The notes under the pieces were generated by a model. That model did no database searches, had not been told where the DNA came from, and was given only the letters and a program-made list of their open reading frames with translations. From Lentimicrobiaceae bacterium (GTDB lineage Bacteria > Bacteroidota > Bacteroidia > Bacteroidales > JAGNHN01): a stretch of DNA of 47,446 nucleotides. Where the stretch lies: assembly GCA_018001695.1 (NCBI GenBank), contig JAGNHN010000001.1, positions 72,226 through 119,671 on the forward strand. The letters run 5' to 3'. The position numbers and the translations under genes are program-made. Every line of letters starts with the position of its first letter. Position 1 is the stretch's first letter. Positions 35,607 through 45,729 of this stretch are shown piece after piece.

Positions 35607-37717
35607 CGCATACGGTTCTCCAACATCAGCAGATAGGCATATTCCATCGCAACCTCTTCATACCTTTTAAAACGGCCTGTGGCACCGGAATGTCCGGTTT
35701 CCATATTCGTATGAAGCAGGAGCATATTGTCATCTGTCTTGATATCACGCAGCTTAGCCACCCATTTCGCCGGTTCCCAATACTGTACCTGAGAATCATG
35801 CAGTCCGGTCGTTACCAGCATAGAGGGATATGCCTGTGCTTTGACCTGGTCATAAGGAGAGTAAGAAAGCATATAATCATAGAACTCCTTGTTTTCAGGA
35901 TTCCCCCATTCATCATATTCTGAAGTTGTAAGCGGGATAGACTCATCCAGCATGGTGGTGACCACATCAACAAATGGCACAGCTGCCACAACTCCTTTAA
36001 AAAGCGCAGGTTTCATATTGACCACTGCGCCTATCAGCAAGCCGCCTGCACTTCCACCCATGGCATAGAGTTGAGCAGGGCTGGTATACTGGTTTTCGAT
36101 AAGATGTTCTGCACAGGCGATGAAGTCGCTGAAGGTGTTGATCTTATTCAGAAGCTTCCCATCTTCATACCATGACCTGCCCATCTCTTCGCCACCCCTG
36201 ATATGTGCGATGGCAAAGATGAAGCCACGATCCAGCAGGCTTAATCGTGCACTGCTGAAATACGGGTCGCTGCTGTAACCATAAGATCCATAACCATAGA
36301 GAAGGCAAGGCTGGCTGCCCTCCGTGCGCATATCCCGGCGGTAAACCAGGCTGACGGGCACACGGGTACCATCCGGCGCTGTGGCATAAATCCGTTCTGC
36401 ATGATACCGCGCCGGATCAAAGTCTCCCAGCACGCGTTGCTGCTTCAGCAGGGTGGCGCTGCGTGCGGTCATATCATAGTCGTATGTTGATTGGGGTGTC
36501 GTCAGCGAAGTATATTCATATCGTAGCAGGCCACTTTCGTATTCCTCGTTGACACCCGGATACGCAACGTAGGTTGCTTCACCGAAGTCCAGGTAGTGCC
36601 CATCCCCTGACTGCCAGGGCCTGATATACAATTGACTAAGTCCATTACGCCTTTCTTCAAGGACGAGATAATCCTTAAACAGAAGAAAACTCTCCAGCAG
36701 CACATCGTCGCGTCCTGGGATAAGCTCCTTCCAGTCCTGTCGCGATGTTTGGGCCTCACCACATTGCATCAGCCGGAAATTCCTGGCGTTCAAATTTGTA
36801 CGAATAAAAAATGAACCCCTGGCATGGTCAATGGTATATTCATGATCCCTGACTCTCGGCTCGAAAACAACAGGCAAAGCGCTTGGGTCTCCCGCTTTAA
36901 GGTAGCGGTATTCTGTGCTAACTGTACTGTAAGAGGCAATCAGCACATAGTCCCTGGACCGGGACAGGCTCAGGCTCACCCTGAAGGTAGGATCTTTCTC
37001 CTCCCAGATTACTGCATCCTGTTCAGGATTTGTCCCCATTACGTGTCTGCGGATCATATAGGGACGCAGTGTCTCATCCTGAAGTCCATAATAAAGATGA
37101 CGGCTATCGGATGTCCAGACAACCTGGGAAGTCGTATTGAGCAGTCTATCAGGAAGTATCTCGCCTGTGAGCAGGTCCTTGACCATCATGATGTACTGGC
37201 GGCGACTTACCGTATCCAGACCAAATGCCAGGTAGCGGTTATCCGGGCTCACTTCTAGACCGGTAATATGATAATAAGAAAAGCCCCTGGCCATTTCGGG
37301 CACATTCAGAAGAACCTCATCCGGTTGACCCTCACCAATCTTGCGCCGGTAATAAACGGGATATTCCTGTCCTTCCTCAAAACGATAGAAATACAGATAG
37401 CCGTTTTTCGGGTAAGGAACACCCATATCTGTCTGCTCGATCCTGGCGACCATCTCTTCATATAGCCGCTTCCGCAGGTCTCCTGTTTTTGAGAACATCT
37501 GCTCCGTATAGGCATTCTCCGCCTCAAGGTATGCGATAACTTCCGGGTTCTCCCTGTCTTTGAGCCAATAATATGGGTCGATGCGGGTATGGCCGTGGGC
37601 CGTAAGATCATGTTGGATTTTCTTGGCAACAGGAGGTTCCATCATTGCTTCTCTGGTATTGTTTTGACATGCCATCAGCCCTGCCAGGCTGAGGATCAAC
37701 AAGCTAAGTTTTCTCAT
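35603..37717 (-). CDS. S9-family prolyl oligopeptidase (oligopeptidase B-like), probable lipoprotein
   Basis: A 704-residue serine peptidase. The N-terminus is a lipoprotein signal (LILSLAGLMAC, lipidated Cys17), placing the enzyme in the periplasm or outer membrane rather than the cytosol. A beta-propeller (about 80-430) precedes the alpha/beta-hydrolase domain. The catalytic triad is visible as Ser556 (GGSAGG), Asp641 (GLHDSQV) and His676 (ETGHSG). HIRGGEEMGRSWYEDGK and FSDFIACAEHLI are typical of oligopeptidase B (basic-residue specificity), although I cannot prove the specificity. It is followed by neither a terminator nor a partner gene on its side; its end overlaps the response-regulator stop. 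Confidence 0.92.
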   Translation of the reverse strand: MRKLSLLILSLAGLMACQNNTREAMMEPPVAKKIQHDLTAHGHTRIDPYYWLKDRENPEVIAYLEAENAYTEQMFSKTGDLRKRLYEEMVARIEQTDMGVPYPKNGYLYFYRFEEGQEYPVYYRRKIGEGQPDEVLLNVPEMARGFSYYHITGLEVSPDNRYLAFGLDTVSRRQYIMMVKDLLTGEILPDRLLNTTSQVVWTSDSRHLYYGLQDETLRPYMIRRHVMGTNPEQDAVIWEEKDPTFRVSLSLSRSRDYVLIASYSTVSTEYRYLKAGDPSALPVVFEPRVRDHEYTIDHARGSFFIRTNLNARNFRLMQCGEAQTSRQDWKELIPGRDDVLLESFLLFKDYLVLEERRNGLSQLYIRPWQSGDGHYLDFGEATYVAYPGVNEEYESGLLRYEYTSLTTPQSTYDYDMTARSATLLKQQRVLGDFDPARYHAERIYATAPDGTRVPVSLVYRRDMRTEGSQPCLLYGYGSYGYSSDPYFSSARLSLLDRGFIFAIAHIRGGEEMGRSWYEDGKLLNKINTFSDFIACAEHLIENQYTSPAQLYAMGGSAGGLLIGAVVNMKPALFKGVVAAVPFVDVVTTMLDESIPLTTSEYDEWGNPENKEFYDYMLSYSPYDQVKAQAYPSMLVTTGLHDSQVQYWEPAKWVAKLRDIKTDDNMLLLHTNMETGHSGATGRFKRYEEVAMEYAYLLMLENRMR

Positions 37718-37791
37718 ATATGCGCAGATATAGGTATATGCTTTACGACAGAAAGCGGGGTTGCGCCGGATAGCCCCCGTGGTTATTACGA

Positions 37792-40104
37792 TCAGAAGGA
37801 CAAAGTTACCCCAAGACTTGGCATGAACGGCAGTTGATCAACCCGTTCGCTGGAGATACGGTCGAAATAGAATACATTAGGCCTGTTGTAAACATTGGTG
37901 ACACTGAGGACGGCCTCCAGTGAGGTCGTCTCACTGAAATCGATCTTCCGTTTTACTGTGAAATCCAGACGGTGGTAAGTAGGCAACCTGCCTTCATTGA
38001 GGTTCCCATACATCACGCCAAGCCATTCGTTATAGCGTATATAATCCGTATTCACCCCTTCCAGGAAAGGAATCTTTCCATAATAACCCTGGCTTTGGGT
38101 AAAGGGAAATCCTGTTCCAAAGTTCCAGCGCGCATTGATTTCCCATTCCATGTCCTCTCCCAGAAGGTAGGAGCCCACGAAATTCAGGTTATGCCTGCGG
38201 TCGAAGTGCGGTGAATATGTGATAAATCCATCATAGCGGTCAACATAGCTCAGGCTGTATGCCAACCAGAGGTACAGGCGACTGAGATCATACTTTAATG
38301 TGAGGTCGATACCGCTGGCCTGCCCACTTTCGATGATGAAATCCTTTCTCAGTGCTTCCGGTTTGGTGGCATAATCCTGGTTGTCGTCAAAGATCTTATT
38401 TCTGTTCAGGTTTGTTAATTGCGGGAACTGCTTGACATAGGCTTCCAGATTGACGGTCAGGTCTTTCCCGATCTCATATTCGACGCCACCCACCAGGTGC
38501 CTGGATTTCTGCAATTTGCTTGTGACATCCTTGCCGTCAAATTTCTTGGGCAGGTTATCCGGACCGCTAAGGAAACCATAGAAAAGGTTCACCACGTCAC
38601 GGTCGGAGGTCGCGCTTAACAGGTTCTGTGAATACAGACCTCCGGCCATTTTCAACCTCAGGCGATTGTTCACGAGGTATTTCAGGGCCAGGCGAGGTTC
38701 CGGAGAGATTTCTGACAAACTGGCATAGTATTGGAAACGCAGACTCGGTTCTAACAGGAGTTTACCCAGGTTCCATTTATACTTTAAATACCCGGCCAGT
38801 TCGGTAGTATTCTGTTCCTGAGAAATTTGCCGGTTGACAGAATTGAAGAAATCGAAAACAGTCTTAAAGCCCAGCATCTCCACGCCGTAACGGATCTCAT
38901 TCTTGCCAAGGAAATAGGTAAACGCCAGGCCGGCGTTAAACCCGTTTATTTCACTGGTCCTGGGTTGCTTGCCACTCTCGAGCATGGAGATATTATACTG
39001 TGAATAGGCAAAATTTCCCTCGATAAGAACGGCCGCGCCACTGGGGATCACCAGGAAATTGGTACCTCCGCCATAGGCATCCCAGCTGTAGTCCGACAAA
39101 GCTTTATAGTGTACATCATCGGTGAAGTTAAATCCGAAGAAGTTGACTTTGCTCCCATTTTCACCATTGAATGAGATCTTGCCGTAAATATCCTGGAAAT
39201 TGAACGGAAGGCCCGCTGTATCGATATATTGGTAGAACAGCTTTGAACTTTGTTCAAGGTATGAATTCTTGGTGGAGAGGATGAAGGATGAGGATCCCCC
39301 ACCCTCTTCTGCCTGTTTTTTCAGTGGCCCTTCCAACATGAGACGTGCGCCGAAAGTGCTGAGTCCTGCCCTACCGGCAAGGCGCTTCTTGTTCCCGTCG
39401 CGGGTTGTGATATCCATCACGGAAGAGATCCTGCCCCCGTATTCTGCCCCGAATCCACCGGTGAAGATCTCGGCATTCCGCATGATGTCGGTATCAAAAA
39501 CCGAGAACAAGCCGATCGAATGAAAGGGATTGTAAACGATCATACCATCCAGAATGACCTTATTCTGAATGGGTGAACCGCCTCGTATGTAGAGTTGCCC
39601 GCCCTGGTCACCGGTGAAGATGACGCCAGGTAACACCTGGAGGTACTGCGCCAGGTCGGGGGTGCCGCCAATAGAGGGGATGGACTTGATTTCCCTGGGA
39701 GTTACCATGACAACAGAAGTCCGGGTTTGGGTCCGCGCTTCTTCCCGGTCGGCAGATATATTCACACCTTCCAACATGAAGGCCGCCTTTGTGAGGTATA
39801 ACTTCTTGGTAACCAATTCCCCTGGCTTGAGGGTTATGGGTATCCGAAGGGTGTCAAATCCCAGGTAGGTAACCATCAGGGTATAGCTTCCGGGGGGGAT
39901 ACGGCTGATCACAAAATAACCGTTTACATCCGTACCTGCTCCATAGGAGGTCCGGTGAAGATACACGTTGGTATAGATGACGGGTTCTCCTGTTTCTTTT
40001 TCATAGACAAAACCGCGGATACTGGCATCCTGGGAGTAAAGGGCTCCTGAAAACACCAATAGCAGGGACAACAGGAGGACAGGCAATGATATGATCTTCT
40101 TCAT
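37792..40104 (-). CDS. TonB-dependent outer-membrane receptor with carboxypeptidase-regulatory-like N-terminal domain
   Basis: A 770-residue outer-membrane transporter. After a signal peptide (about 1-25) comes a carboxypeptidase-regulatory-like domain (about 26-105: SIRGFVYEKETGEPVIYTNVYL), then a plug (about 120-225: QLYIRGGSPIQNKVILDGMIVYNPFHSIG) and a beta barrel ending in Phe (SLGVTLSF). No SusD-like partner lies beside it, so it is not a SusCD pair, and its size is below typical SusC (about 1000). The ligand is unknown. A TTG at 40116 would extend it by four residues; the ATG at 40104 is preferred. The promoter box is at 40172-40179. Confidence 0.92.
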   Translation of the reverse strand: MKKIISLPVLLLSLLLVFSGALYSQDASIRGFVYEKETGEPVIYTNVYLHRTSYGAGTDVNGYFVISRIPPGSYTLMVTYLGFDTLRIPITLKPGELVTKKLYLTKAAFMLEGVNISADREEARTQTRTSVVMVTPREIKSIPSIGGTPDLAQYLQVLPGVIFTGDQGGQLYIRGGSPIQNKVILDGMIVYNPFHSIGLFSVFDTDIMRNAEIFTGGFGAEYGGRISSVMDITTRDGNKKRLAGRAGLSTFGARLMLEGPLKKQAEEGGGSSSFILSTKNSYLEQSSKLFYQYIDTAGLPFNFQDIYGKISFNGENGSKVNFFGFNFTDDVHYKALSDYSWDAYGGGTNFLVIPSGAAVLIEGNFAYSQYNISMLESGKQPRTSEINGFNAGLAFTYFLGKNEIRYGVEMLGFKTVFDFFNSVNRQISQEQNTTELAGYLKYKWNLGKLLLEPSLRFQYYASLSEISPEPRLALKYLVNNRLRLKMAGGLYSQNLLSATSDRDVVNLFYGFLSGPDNLPKKFDGKDVTSKLQKSRHLVGGVEYEIGKDLTVNLEAYVKQFPQLTNLNRNKIFDDNQDYATKPEALRKDFIIESGQASGIDLTLKYDLSRLYLWLAYSLSYVDRYDGFITYSPHFDRRHNLNFVGSYLLGEDMEWEINARWNFGTGFPFTQSQGYYGKIPFLEGVNTDYIRYNEWLGVMYGNLNEGRLPTYHRLDFTVKRKIDFSETTSLEAVLSVTNVYNRPNVFYFDRISSERVDQLPFMPSLGVTLSF

Positions 40105-40171
40105 AGCTAGCTTCAAAGGGCAACTCCATGCGGTGATGGTCTTCCGGTATAGTGCCCTGTTTCAGAATTTG

Positions 40172-40179
40172 CAAATTTA
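40172..40179 (-). promoter_or_regulatory. Putative -7 box (TAAATTTG) of the TonB-dependent receptor gene
   Basis: The minus strand reads TAAATTTG, 67 bp before the ATG at 40104. A -33 TTG is not seen. Confidence 0.45.
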
Positions 40180-40240
40180 CGACATTCCTGTACCCTTAGG
40201 TTTGCTTTTTTCAGTTAACGGTCGCTATCAGACAGGCTAA

Positions 40241-40283
40241 AGGAAAAAGACAGGCCTAAACTGGCGCACCAGTCAGGCCTGTC
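40241..40283 (-). terminator. Terminator after the threonine dehydrogenase gene
   Basis: A long hairpin pairs GACAGGCCT (40249-40257) with AGGCCTGTC (40275-40283), and ACTGG (40260-40264) with CCAGT (40269-40273) around a CGCA loop. On the minus strand it is followed by TTTTTCC. It lies between the dehydrogenase stop and the receptor promoter. Confidence 0.85.
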
Positions 40284-40356
40284 AGAAGAATCTGAGATTA
40301 CAATCCTGTTTTGAACCCTTCTGATGATGGAAGGAGATGGCAGGAGGAGTAGTGTT

Positions 40357-41307
40357 CTATTTAAGCTTATGGCTCAGCTTTTCAAGCATATCGCGGGTCA
40401 TGGAATCCAGATCAAAGGATGGGTTCCAGCCCCACTCTGCCCTGGCAGCGCTGTCGTCGACACTCTGCGGCCAGGAGTCGGCAATTTTCTGACGGTGATC
40501 AGGTTTATACTCTATTTCAAAATCAGGGATATACTTTTTGATGGACGCAGCAAGCTCGCCGGCCGAGAAGCTCATGGAGCCAACATTGAAATCGCAGTGG
40601 TGTTTCAGGCTTTCAAAAGGTGCCTGCAGCAGGTCAAGCGTTGCCTTGAGGCAATCCGGCATATACATCATTGGAAGGCGGGTGTCTTCCCGCACAAAGC
40701 AGGTATATTTCTTGTATTTGATGGCATCGTAGTAGATGGCCACGGCATAGTCGGTCGTACCACCGCCTGGAAGTGTCTCGGCAGAAATGATCCCAGGATA
40801 ACGCAATCCACGCACATCCAGTCCGAAGCGACGTACGTAGTAGTCGCCCAGCAGCTCGCCTGCAACCTTGGTCACTCCGTACATGGTTGTGGGCTTCAGT
40901 ACCGTTTCCTGAGGGGTATTTTCTCTGGGGGTTTCAGGACCGAAAACAGCGATGGAAGAAGGAACCAACACACGGTCCATCTTCATCTCGCGGGCAACTT
41001 CCAAAACATTGTAGAGGCCGTTCATGTTGACGTTCCAGGCCAGGTGGGGATTCTCCTCACCTGTTGCCGACAGGATTGCAGCCATGTTGATGATCGTATC
41101 AATCTCATATTTCTCTGCCACTTCTCTCAGCGAGTTACGATCGGCCACATCCATAAAAGCAAAGGGCCCTGAATTAAGCAAATCATCACTGGGGGCAGTC
41201 TTACGGCCACCTGCGACCACGTTTTCACTACCGAAATGATTGCGCAATTCCATGGTTAATTCTGAGCCGATCTGACCCACTGCGCCGACGATGAGGATTC
41301 TTTTCAT
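40357..41307 (-). CDS. L-threonine 3-dehydrogenase, SDR (epimerase-like) type
   Basis: A 316-residue extended short-chain dehydrogenase. The NAD motif is GAVGQIGSE near residue 8 and the catalytic pair is in MYGVTKVAGE. LRYPGIISAETLPGGGTTDYAV and LPMMYMPDCLKATLDLL match the SDR-type threonine dehydrogenases described in Flavobacterium, which are unrelated to the zinc-dependent Tdh of E. coli. The product, 2-amino-3-ketobutyrate, is the substrate of Kbl, encoded divergently 240 bp away. The frame is open upstream to 41409, but the ATG at 41307 fits the family start and lies after the promoter. Confidence 0.92.
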   Translation of the reverse strand: MKRILIVGAVGQIGSELTMELRNHFGSENVVAGGRKTAPSDDLLNSGPFAFMDVADRNSLREVAEKYEIDTIINMAAILSATGEENPHLAWNVNMNGLYNVLEVAREMKMDRVLVPSSIAVFGPETPRENTPQETVLKPTTMYGVTKVAGELLGDYYVRRFGLDVRGLRYPGIISAETLPGGGTTDYAVAIYYDAIKYKKYTCFVREDTRLPMMYMPDCLKATLDLLQAPFESLKHHCDFNVGSMSFSAGELAASIKKYIPDFEIEYKPDHRQKIADSWPQSVDDSAARAEWGWNPSFDLDSMTRDMLEKLSHKLK

Positions 41308-41349
41308 TGGTGTATGATATTTGTTTGTTATTTTATTAACAATGACGGG

Positions 41350-41377
41350 CAAAATTAAGCAAATTTGTGTCGGGCAA
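41350..41377 (-). promoter_or_regulatory. Putative promoter of the threonine dehydrogenase gene (TTG, 17 bp, TAATTTTG)
   Basis: On the minus strand TTG (41375-41377) is followed after 17 bp by TAATTTTG (41350-41357), matching both consensus halves. The box is 42 bp before the ATG. Confidence 0.55.
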
Positions 41378-41443
41378 AAGATTAGACATTTATTTAGAAA
41401 GAGAATCAATAAGCAGTGGCAAGTCCTGCAGCACCGAAATGTC

Positions 41444-41451
41444 TATCTTTG
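41444..41451 (+). promoter_or_regulatory. Putative -7 box (TATCTTTG) of kbl
   Basis: TATCTTTG matches TAnnTTTG and lies 96 bp before the kbl ATG. It is back to back with the divergent threonine dehydrogenase promoter about 70 bp away. No -33 TTG is visible. Confidence 0.45.
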
Positions 41452-41547
41452 CGGCGGATTTCCGGGGAGGTTGAGACTGAAACAGATGGCCTCCCGGAAA
41501 GCATAGTGAAAACACAAACAACAGATCATTTTTAAACCCCTAGTCAT

Positions 41548-42738
41548 ATGTACGGAAAGATCAAAGAACATCTGCAGCAGGAGCTGGCCTCGATCCGGGA
41601 AGCCGGTTTGTACAAGGAAGAACGCATCATTACGAGTCCACAGCAAGCGGTAATCCGGCTGCAGGACGGCAAAGAGGTGCTGAATTTCTGCGCCAACAAC
41701 TACCTTGGATTATCCAATAATCCGGAGCTCATACAGGCCGCACGCCAGGCCCTTGACACCCATGGATATGGCATGTCATCAGTGCGTTTTATTTGTGGCA
41801 CCACCGACCTTCACAAGGAGCTCGAGCATAAGATCGCTGAGTTCTTTGGAACCGAGGACACAATTCTCTATGCCGCCTGCTTTGACGCCAATGGAGGTAT
41901 CTTTGAACCCTTACTCGGCGCTGAGGATGCCATCATATCTGATAGCCTGAACCATGCTTCCATCATCGACGGCGTTCGCCTCTGCAAGGCAGCCCGTTTC
42001 CGCTACGAAAATGCCAACATGGCGGATCTGGAAGAACAACTGAAACAGGCCCAGTCACATCGCTTCCGTCTGATTGTGACCGATGGCGTGTTCTCCATGG
42101 ACGGCAACGTAGCTCCTATGGATAAGATCGTTGAACTGGCCAAGAAGTATGACGCCATGGTCATGGTGGATGAGTGCCACTCTGCCGGCGTAGTCGGAGA
42201 AACCGGGCGCGGGGTCACTGAGCTCTTCAATATCCGGGGCGAAGTAGATGTCATCACAGGTACCCTGGGTAAAGCATTTGGCGGAGCCATCGGTGGCTTT
42301 ACGACAGGACGAAAGGAAATCATTGAGCTGCTGCGCCAGCGCTCCCGCCCTTACCTCTTCTCCAACTCTATCCCTCCTGCGGTTGCCGCTGCCGGTATCC
42401 GTATGGTTGATATGATGAGTACTACACGTACCTTGCAAGATAAGCTGCATCGCAATACCGCCTATTTCGGTGAAAAGATGACGGCAGCTGGTTTCGATAT
42501 CAAGCCAACCAAGAGCGCCATCCTTGCCGTCATGCTCTACGATGCCAAACTCTCACAGGATTTTGCCCGCAAACTGCTGGATGAAGGCATCTATGTCATC
42601 GGCTTCTACTACCCCGTAGTTCCCAAGGGACTCGCCCGCATCCGCGTGCAGGTCTCGGCCGGTCACGAAATGGAACATCTCGACAAAGCCGTTGCTGCCT
42701 TCACCAAGGTGGGTAAAGAACTTGGTGTGATTAAATAA
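41548..42738 (+). CDS. kbl: Glycine C-acetyltransferase (2-amino-3-ketobutyrate CoA ligase)
   Basis: A PLP enzyme that splits 2-amino-3-ketobutyrate with CoA into glycine and acetyl-CoA. The 396-residue length equals that of E. coli Kbl. Conserved segments are FCANNYLGLSNNPE, SVRFICGTTDLHKELE, DECHSAGVVGETGRG and the PLP-lysine region GTLGKAFGGAIGGF. Kbl is a close relative of BioF and serine palmitoyltransferase, but the pairing with the divergent threonine dehydrogenase settles the assignment. It ends at a strong hairpin. Confidence 0.95.
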   Translation: MYGKIKEHLQQELASIREAGLYKEERIITSPQQAVIRLQDGKEVLNFCANNYLGLSNNPELIQAARQALDTHGYGMSSVRFICGTTDLHKELEHKIAEFFGTEDTILYAACFDANGGIFEPLLGAEDAIISDSLNHASIIDGVRLCKAARFRYENANMADLEEQLKQAQSHRFRLIVTDGVFSMDGNVAPMDKIVELAKKYDAMVMVDECHSAGVVGETGRGVTELFNIRGEVDVITGTLGKAFGGAIGGFTTGRKEIIELLRQRSRPYLFSNSIPPAVAAAGIRMVDMMSTTRTLQDKLHRNTAYFGEKMTAAGFDIKPTKSAILAVMLYDAKLSQDFARKLLDEGIYVIGFYYPVVPKGLARIRVQVSAGHEMEHLDKAVAAFTKVGKELGVIK

Positions 42739-42785
42739 ACAGGCAAATCCAGCCATAGATATCTTATTATCAATGGCGAACAAGA

Positions 42786-42824
42786 AGGCAGGATGGTTGT
42801 CAGGCATCAACCACCCTGCCTTTA
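42786..42824 (+). terminator. Terminator after kbl
   Basis: AGGCAGG (42786-42792) pairs with CCTGCCT (42815-42821), extended by TGGTTG and CAACCA, then TTTAT. It begins about 47 bp after the kbl stop. Confidence 0.75.
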
Positions 42825-42914
42825 TGTTAACCCTACCCCAGCAACGACCCGACTTCATCCCGCAGAAAACCGTTAATTTGCATCTTTATCTAAGCGTAAA
42901 TCCATTATACCATC

Positions 42915-44387
42915 ATGGATCATCACTTCACCTTATACAATACCCTCAGCCGGAAAAAAGAACAGTTTGTTCCGGCCAGCCCCCCGCATGTGGGTCTTTA
43001 TGTCTGCGGCCCCACGGTTTATGGCGATGCCCATCTCGGACATGCCCGCCCTGCCATCACCTTCGATGTCTTGTTCCGCTACCTCCGTTATCTTGAGTAT
43101 AAAGTCAGGTACGTACGCAACATCACCGATGTCGGTCACCTCGAAAACGATGCCGATGAAGGGGAGGACAAGATCGCCCGCAAGGCCCGGCTGGAACAAC
43201 TGGAGCCCATGGAAATAGTGCAGCACTATACCACACGCTACCATCAGAACATGGAACAGCTGAATGTGCTGCCGCCTTCCATCGAGCCCCGGGCCTCAGG
43301 ACACATTATCGAACAAATCACCCTGGTGCAGGAAATCCTGAACCAGGGCATGGCCTACATTGTAAACGGATCCGTCTACTTTGATGTGGAAGCCTACAAC
43401 CGCAGCTATGATTACGGAAAACTGTCAGGCCGGCGACTGGAGGAACTTCTGGCCAATACCCGCGATCTGGAAGGGCAGGGTGAAAAACGCAACCCTGCAG
43501 ATTTTGCCCTGTGGAAAAAGGCTCAGCCTGAACATATTATGCGATGGCCTTCCCCCTGGAGCGAAGGTTTCCCAGGCTGGCACCTCGAATGCTCCGCCAT
43601 GAGTACACGCTATCTGGGGCAACCCTTCGATATCCACGGAGGAGGCATGGACCTGCTCTTCCCCCATCATGAAGCAGAGATCGCCCAGTCGTGTGCTGCT
43701 ACCGGTCAGGACCCCGTCCGTTATTGGATGCACAACAATATGATTACCATCAATGGGCAGAAAATGGGAAAATCATTGGGTAACTTCATTACACTCAATG
43801 AGTTCTTCTCAGGAACGCATCCGGCACTGGAAAAGCCCTATGATCCGATGACCATCCGGTTTTTCATCCTGCAGGCCCATTACCGTAGCACCCTCGACTT
43901 CTCCAACGCAGCCCTTCAGGCGGCCGAAAAAGGAATGGAACGCCTGCATACTGCCTTTCTTTCCCTGCCGAAAATCAAACCGGCTTCACAAAGCAGTGTT
44001 AACCTGCAACACCTTGCAGCACAATGCCGTGCTGCCATGGATGATGACCTGAATACCCCTATCCTGATCTCCCATCTTTTTGAAGCAGTAAGGCTTATCA
44101 ACCTTGGGATCGACGGGAAAGAGGATATAAGCAACCAGGATATCATTGATTTACAAAACCTTTACCAAACCTTTGTGCTCGACATACTCGGGCTGAGACA
44201 ACCCCAACAGGAAGCTCAGACTGCCCATCTGCTCGAAGGATTGGTCACCATGCTGCTGGAATTGCGCAAAGAAGCCAAAACCCGTAAGGATTTCCTTTCG
44301 GCAGATCAGATCAGGGATCAGCTGAAAACATTGGGTGTATCTATCAAAGATACCCGGGATGGGACCGAATGGAGCCTGGACAGTTAA
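42915..44387 (+). CDS. cysS: Cysteinyl-tRNA synthetase
   Basis: It charges tRNA-Cys. The 490-residue protein shows the zinc- and HIGH-containing region [18 protein letters not shown] near residue 30, the second zinc ligands ([18 protein letters not shown]), and KMGKSLGNF as the KMSKS loop; the Ser-to-Gly change there is, from memory, common in this phylum. An anticodon-binding helical domain follows (about 350-490). A TTAATTTG near-match to the -7 box lies at 42873-42880. It converges on tyrS with 13 bp between stop codons and no hairpin terminator in between. Confidence 0.97.
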   Translation: MDHHFTLYNTLSRKKEQFVPASPPHVGLYVCGPTVYGDAHLGHARPAITFDVLFRYLRYLEYKVRYVRNITDVGHLENDADEGEDKIARKARLEQLEPMEIVQHYTTRYHQNMEQLNVLPPSIEPRASGHIIEQITLVQEILNQGMAYIVNGSVYFDVEAYNRSYDYGKLSGRRLEELLANTRDLEGQGEKRNPADFALWKKAQPEHIMRWPSPWSEGFPGWHLECSAMSTRYLGQPFDIHGGGMDLLFPHHEAEIAQSCAATGQDPVRYWMHNNMITINGQKMGKSLGNFITLNEFFSGTHPALEKPYDPMTIRFFILQAHYRSTLDFSNAALQAAEKGMERLHTAFLSLPKIKPASQSSVNLQHLAAQCRAAMDDDLNTPILISHLFEAVRLINLGIDGKEDISNQDIIDLQNLYQTFVLDILGLRQPQQEAQTAHLLEGLVTMLLELRKEAKTRKDFLSADQIRDQLKTLGVSIKDTRDGTEWSLDS

Positions 44388-44400
44388 GGGCCAGACTGCA

Positions 44401-45681
44401 TCAGACGACTTTCACGAGATAGTAGTTCTTCTTTCCTTTCTGTACCAGGATATATCTGTCGTTGAGCAGCGATTCCAGACCGATGGCTGACTCCTCCTGC
44501 GGGCGCTGCTTATTTATCATTATCCCATTGTCTTTCAACATCCTGCGCACTTCACCCCTTGAAGAGAAAATCCCGGTATGATCCGACAGGAAGGCAGCCA
44601 GCGGAATTCCGTCGCGAAGTATTTCACGTTGAAGCTCACACATGGGAACTCCCTCAAATACCGACAAAAACACCTCCTCCGGCAGTCGTTTCAAGACCTC
44701 TTCTGTTCCCTTCCCGAAGAGAATCTCCGAAGCTTCCATCGCTGTTTCAAGGTCCTGCTGTGAATGAACGCGAACCGTCAGTTCTTCGGCCAGGACTTTT
44801 TGCAGGATGCGGAGATGCGGGGCTTCCATATGTGCCTGACTCAGCTTCTCAATCTCATCACGCTGCTTCAGGGAAAAGATGCGGATCCATTTAATAGCGT
44901 CCTCATCTGAGGCATTTAACCAAAACTGGTAGAAGGCATAAGGACTGGTCCTTTCCGCATCCAGCCACACATTGCCCTGTTCGGTTTTTCCAAACTTACC
45001 CCCATCTGCCTTGGTGATCAGAGGGCAAGTCAGGGCATAAGCTTCACCTCCGGTTTTGCGGCGGATAAGCTCTGTACCGGTAACAATATTTCCCCACTGG
45101 TCGGATCCGCCCATCTGCAAACGGCATCCATGGTGCTGATATAACCAAAGAAAGTCATATCCCTGAACCAGTTGGTAGGTAAACTCGGTAAACGACAATC
45201 CTGTCTCAAGACGCTTCTGAACCGAATCCTTGGACATCATATAATTAACTGTCAGGTGTTTACCCACCTCCCGCAAAAACCCAAGAAAGCTGAAGTCCCG
45301 CATCCAGTCGTAATTATTGACCATGATGGCAGGGTTTTCTGCAGCATTGAAATCCAGGAATTTCAGCAATTGTCTTTTCAAACACTCCTGATTATGGCGC
45401 AAAACATCTTCATCCAGGAGGTTACGCTCTTCGGATTTGCCTGAAGGATCTCCGATCATTCCTGTTGCGCCACCCAGCAGGACAATGGGTTGGTGACCTG
45501 CCATTTGAAAATGTCGTAGCATCATGATCCCGACCAGGTGTCCGATGTGCAGGGAGTCGGCTGTCGGGTCGATGCCGACATAGGCCAGGGCTTTCCCATT
45601 CTTGACATACTCCTCGGTTCCGGGCATAATATCATGCACCATACCACGCCAGCGTAGCTCATCAACGAAATTCAGGGCCAT
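44401..45681 (-). CDS. tyrS: Tyrosyl-tRNA synthetase
   Basis: It charges tRNA-Tyr. The 426-residue protein has the HIGH-type motif [13 protein letters not shown], the tyrosine-binding region [18 protein letters not shown] and [12 protein letters not shown], the KMSKS equivalent [13 protein letters not shown], and a C-terminal S4 RNA-binding domain ([19 protein letters not shown]). The KFGKT form is normal for the bacterial TyrS class. The promoter box is at 45718-45725, back to back with that of the divergent epimerase gene. Two tRNA synthetase genes are thus adjacent but convergent. Confidence 0.97.
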   Translation of the reverse strand: MALNFVDELRWRGMVHDIMPGTEEYVKNGKALAYVGIDPTADSLHIGHLVGIMMLRHFQMAGHQPIVLLGGATGMIGDPSGKSEERNLLDEDVLRHNQECLKRQLLKFLDFNAAENPAIMVNNYDWMRDFSFLGFLREVGKHLTVNYMMSKDSVQKRLETGLSFTEFTYQLVQGYDFLWLYQHHGCRLQMGGSDQWGNIVTGTELIRRKTGGEAYALTCPLITKADGGKFGKTEQGNVWLDAERTSPYAFYQFWLNASDEDAIKWIRIFSLKQRDEIEKLSQAHMEAPHLRILQKVLAEELTVRVHSQQDLETAMEASEILFGKGTEEVLKRLPEEVFLSVFEGVPMCELQREILRDGIPLAAFLSDHTGIFSSRGEVRRMLKDNGIMINKQRPQEESAIGLESLLNDRYILVQKGKKNYYLVKVV

Positions 45682-45717
45682 AGAAAATCAGTTTACTGAA
45701 TCCTTATTAGATGGCCA

Positions 45718-45725
45718 CAAAGATA
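45718..45725 (-). promoter_or_regulatory. Putative -7 box (TATCTTTG) of tyrS
   Basis: The minus strand reads TATCTTTG, 36 bp before the tyrS ATG. It abuts the -33 TTG (45730-45732) of the opposite promoter. Confidence 0.5.
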
Positions 45726-45729
45726 CAGC

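Noticed and set aside
37792..40104. SusC of a polysaccharide-utilisation locus
   Set aside because: There is no susD, glycoside hydrolase or sugar sensor beside it, and it is shorter than typical SusC.
40324..41172. A 282-codon plus-strand frame
   Set aside because: It is antisense to the SDR threonine dehydrogenase, which is strongly supported, and lacks family motifs.
43740..43790. Defective KMSKS motif in CysS (KMGKS)
   Set aside because: The Lys residues are kept, and from memory the Gly form is common in Bacteroidota CysS, so it is not treated as inactivation.
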